Part shown: positions 37,437 through 38,385 of the stretch, one piece after another
Position numbering within the stretch: the stretch's first letter is position 1
How the letters are laid out: the number at the start of each line of letters is the position of its first letter
Assembly: GCA_013138805.1 (NCBI GenBank)
Contig: WTCA01000043.1
Location: forward strand, 1 to 38,385
Source: an archaeon
GTDB taxonomy: Archaea; EX4484-52; GLR71
Reading direction: 5' to 3'
DNA: 38,385 nucleotides
Notes under the pieces: generated by a model
What the model saw: the letters and a program-made list of their open reading frames with translations, nothing else
What the model was told of the DNA's origin: nothing
Database searches by the model: none
Made by a program: the position numbers and the translations under genes

Positions 37437-38354
37437 TTACAGGAACCATTTATCCGGATTCCCATAATTTAACATATATTTTAGTTCATATCTGCAGGTG
37501 ATGTCTTCTGTTCTCATAAATTCATTCGCTTCTTCACGCAATGTCTCTGTATCAAGACTGCAGAAATGATTGTTTTTAATAGAATATACATAATTGCATC
37601 CGCTTTTACCTTCATCAGCAATATCTGAACCGCAAAGCTTATCTGATACTATATCAGAATATGCTTCAAACCTGTCTGGTCCTACACTAAGCTTCTCTTT
37701 AAGCCCGCTTATATCGCCTGCATCGCTGAAGAAAAGAATCGTATAGTATCCTTGCTCATCTGTCACAGGAGCCGGAAGCTCAATAAACCGCCCAAACCAC
37801 ATTGCCTCTTCTTCGTCCGACATAAGGTTCATGAGCTTTTTTGAATATACATAATAACTTACATCTTTTATGTTATCATAAGTCAGCTGGGGCCTGTATT
37901 TTTCAAACCGTGCCTTGATAGGATAGGCTGCCAGAACTTCTTTATCAGACATCTCATCTATGTTCTTGCTGAACCATATCATGTAATGCAGGAATTCGTA
38001 AGGGCATTCACCTGCGCAGTTTATATATGTCTTTTGAATCGTATCTTTCGTGGCAGCTTTATTAAATGTTGAGGGAGGTATCTGTTGACCTGAAAGCCCG
38101 TAGGAATCAACATAGATAGGCATTGATGTCTTAAAAGCAAATAAATCTTCACGCAAAGATGCAAGTTCACCGGCTGAAGGCATCTGAACATCTGAAGTAT
38201 CTGTATCAACTGAAGTACCTGTATCATCTGAAGTGCCTGTATCAACAGGAGTGCCTGCATCAATAGAATCATCTGTCTGATAATGCTGATAAACCGCATA
38301 ACTTGACACAAGCAGTATAATTACAGCAATAATCGTAATCTTACTAGAATCCAT
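37437..38354 (-). CDS. Membrane-anchored extracytoplasmic protein of unknown function
   Basis: N-terminal TM 'ITIIAVIILLVSSYAVYQHY', Asp/Thr/Ser repeat linker, Cys-containing globular domain. Confidence 0.7.
   Translation of the reverse strand: MDSSKITIIAVIILLVSSYAVYQHYQTDDSIDAGTPVDTGTSDDTGTSVDTDTSDVQMPSAGELASLREDLFAFKTSMPIYVDSYGLSGQQIPPSTFNKAATKDTIQKTYINCAGECPYEFLHYMIWFSKNIDEMSDKEVLAAYPIKARFEKYRPQLTYDNIKDVSYYVYSKKLMNLMSDEEEAMWFGRFIELPAPVTDEQGYYTILFFSDAGDISGLKEKLSVGPDRFEAYSDIVSDKLCGSDIADEGKSGCNYVYSIKNNHFCSLDTETLREEANEFMRTEDITCRYELKYMLNYGNPDKWFL
38187..38279 (-). repeat. Degenerate coding tandem repeat (Asp-Thr-Gly-Thr-Ser type linker)
   Basis: Product segment 'DAGTPVDTGTSDDTGTSVDTDTSDV'. 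Confidence 0.65.
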
Positions 38355-38385
38355 AATATAATTTATGGTTGTTCCGCTATATATC

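Noticed and set aside
1-38385. CRISPR array, rRNA genes, IS element or prophage
   Set aside because: No spaced direct-repeat array, rRNA-like sequence, transposase or phage structural gene was seen in reading the window

Overview
This looks like an archaeal chromosome segment, probably DPANN / Woesearchaeota-like by inference. It carries a class I LysRS, L21e, RpoF, Pus10, TrmY, a fused PriS-PriL-type primase and class III-signal-peptide pilins. Genes are densely packed, and many have an AT-rich TATA-like box about 25-30 nt upstream of the start codon, consistent with leaderless transcripts. Main blocks: (1) the tail of a nitroreductase-like gene convergent with a 54-aa classical C2H2 zinc-finger ORF missed by the ORF track; (2) a CaCA antiporter and unknown membrane proteins; (3) a fused archaeal primase; (4) a solitary DUF1016/YhcG-type PDDEXK nuclease; (5) an HExxH protein and signal peptidase I; (6) a five-gene prepilin-like operon including an 840-aa DUF2341 pilin-like protein; (7) the L21e-RpoF-DUF655 block, separated from its usual neighbour Pus10 by a three-gene copper module; (8) two tandem paralogous genes of unknown function between Pus10 and TrmY; (9) tRNA-Lys(UUU) directly upstream of class I lysS; (10) secreted Ig/PKD-like and DUF5667-like proteins; (11) a compact His-Xaa-Ser (Hxs)-like radical-SAM peptide-modification locus (two HxsD-like proteins, one HxsB-like rSAM/SPASM enzyme, one His-Xaa-Ser repeat peptide), followed by a hairpin-dense 170-bp stretch. 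The Hxs-like locus is the best candidate for an underexplored system. All assignments come from reading motifs; no database search was run.
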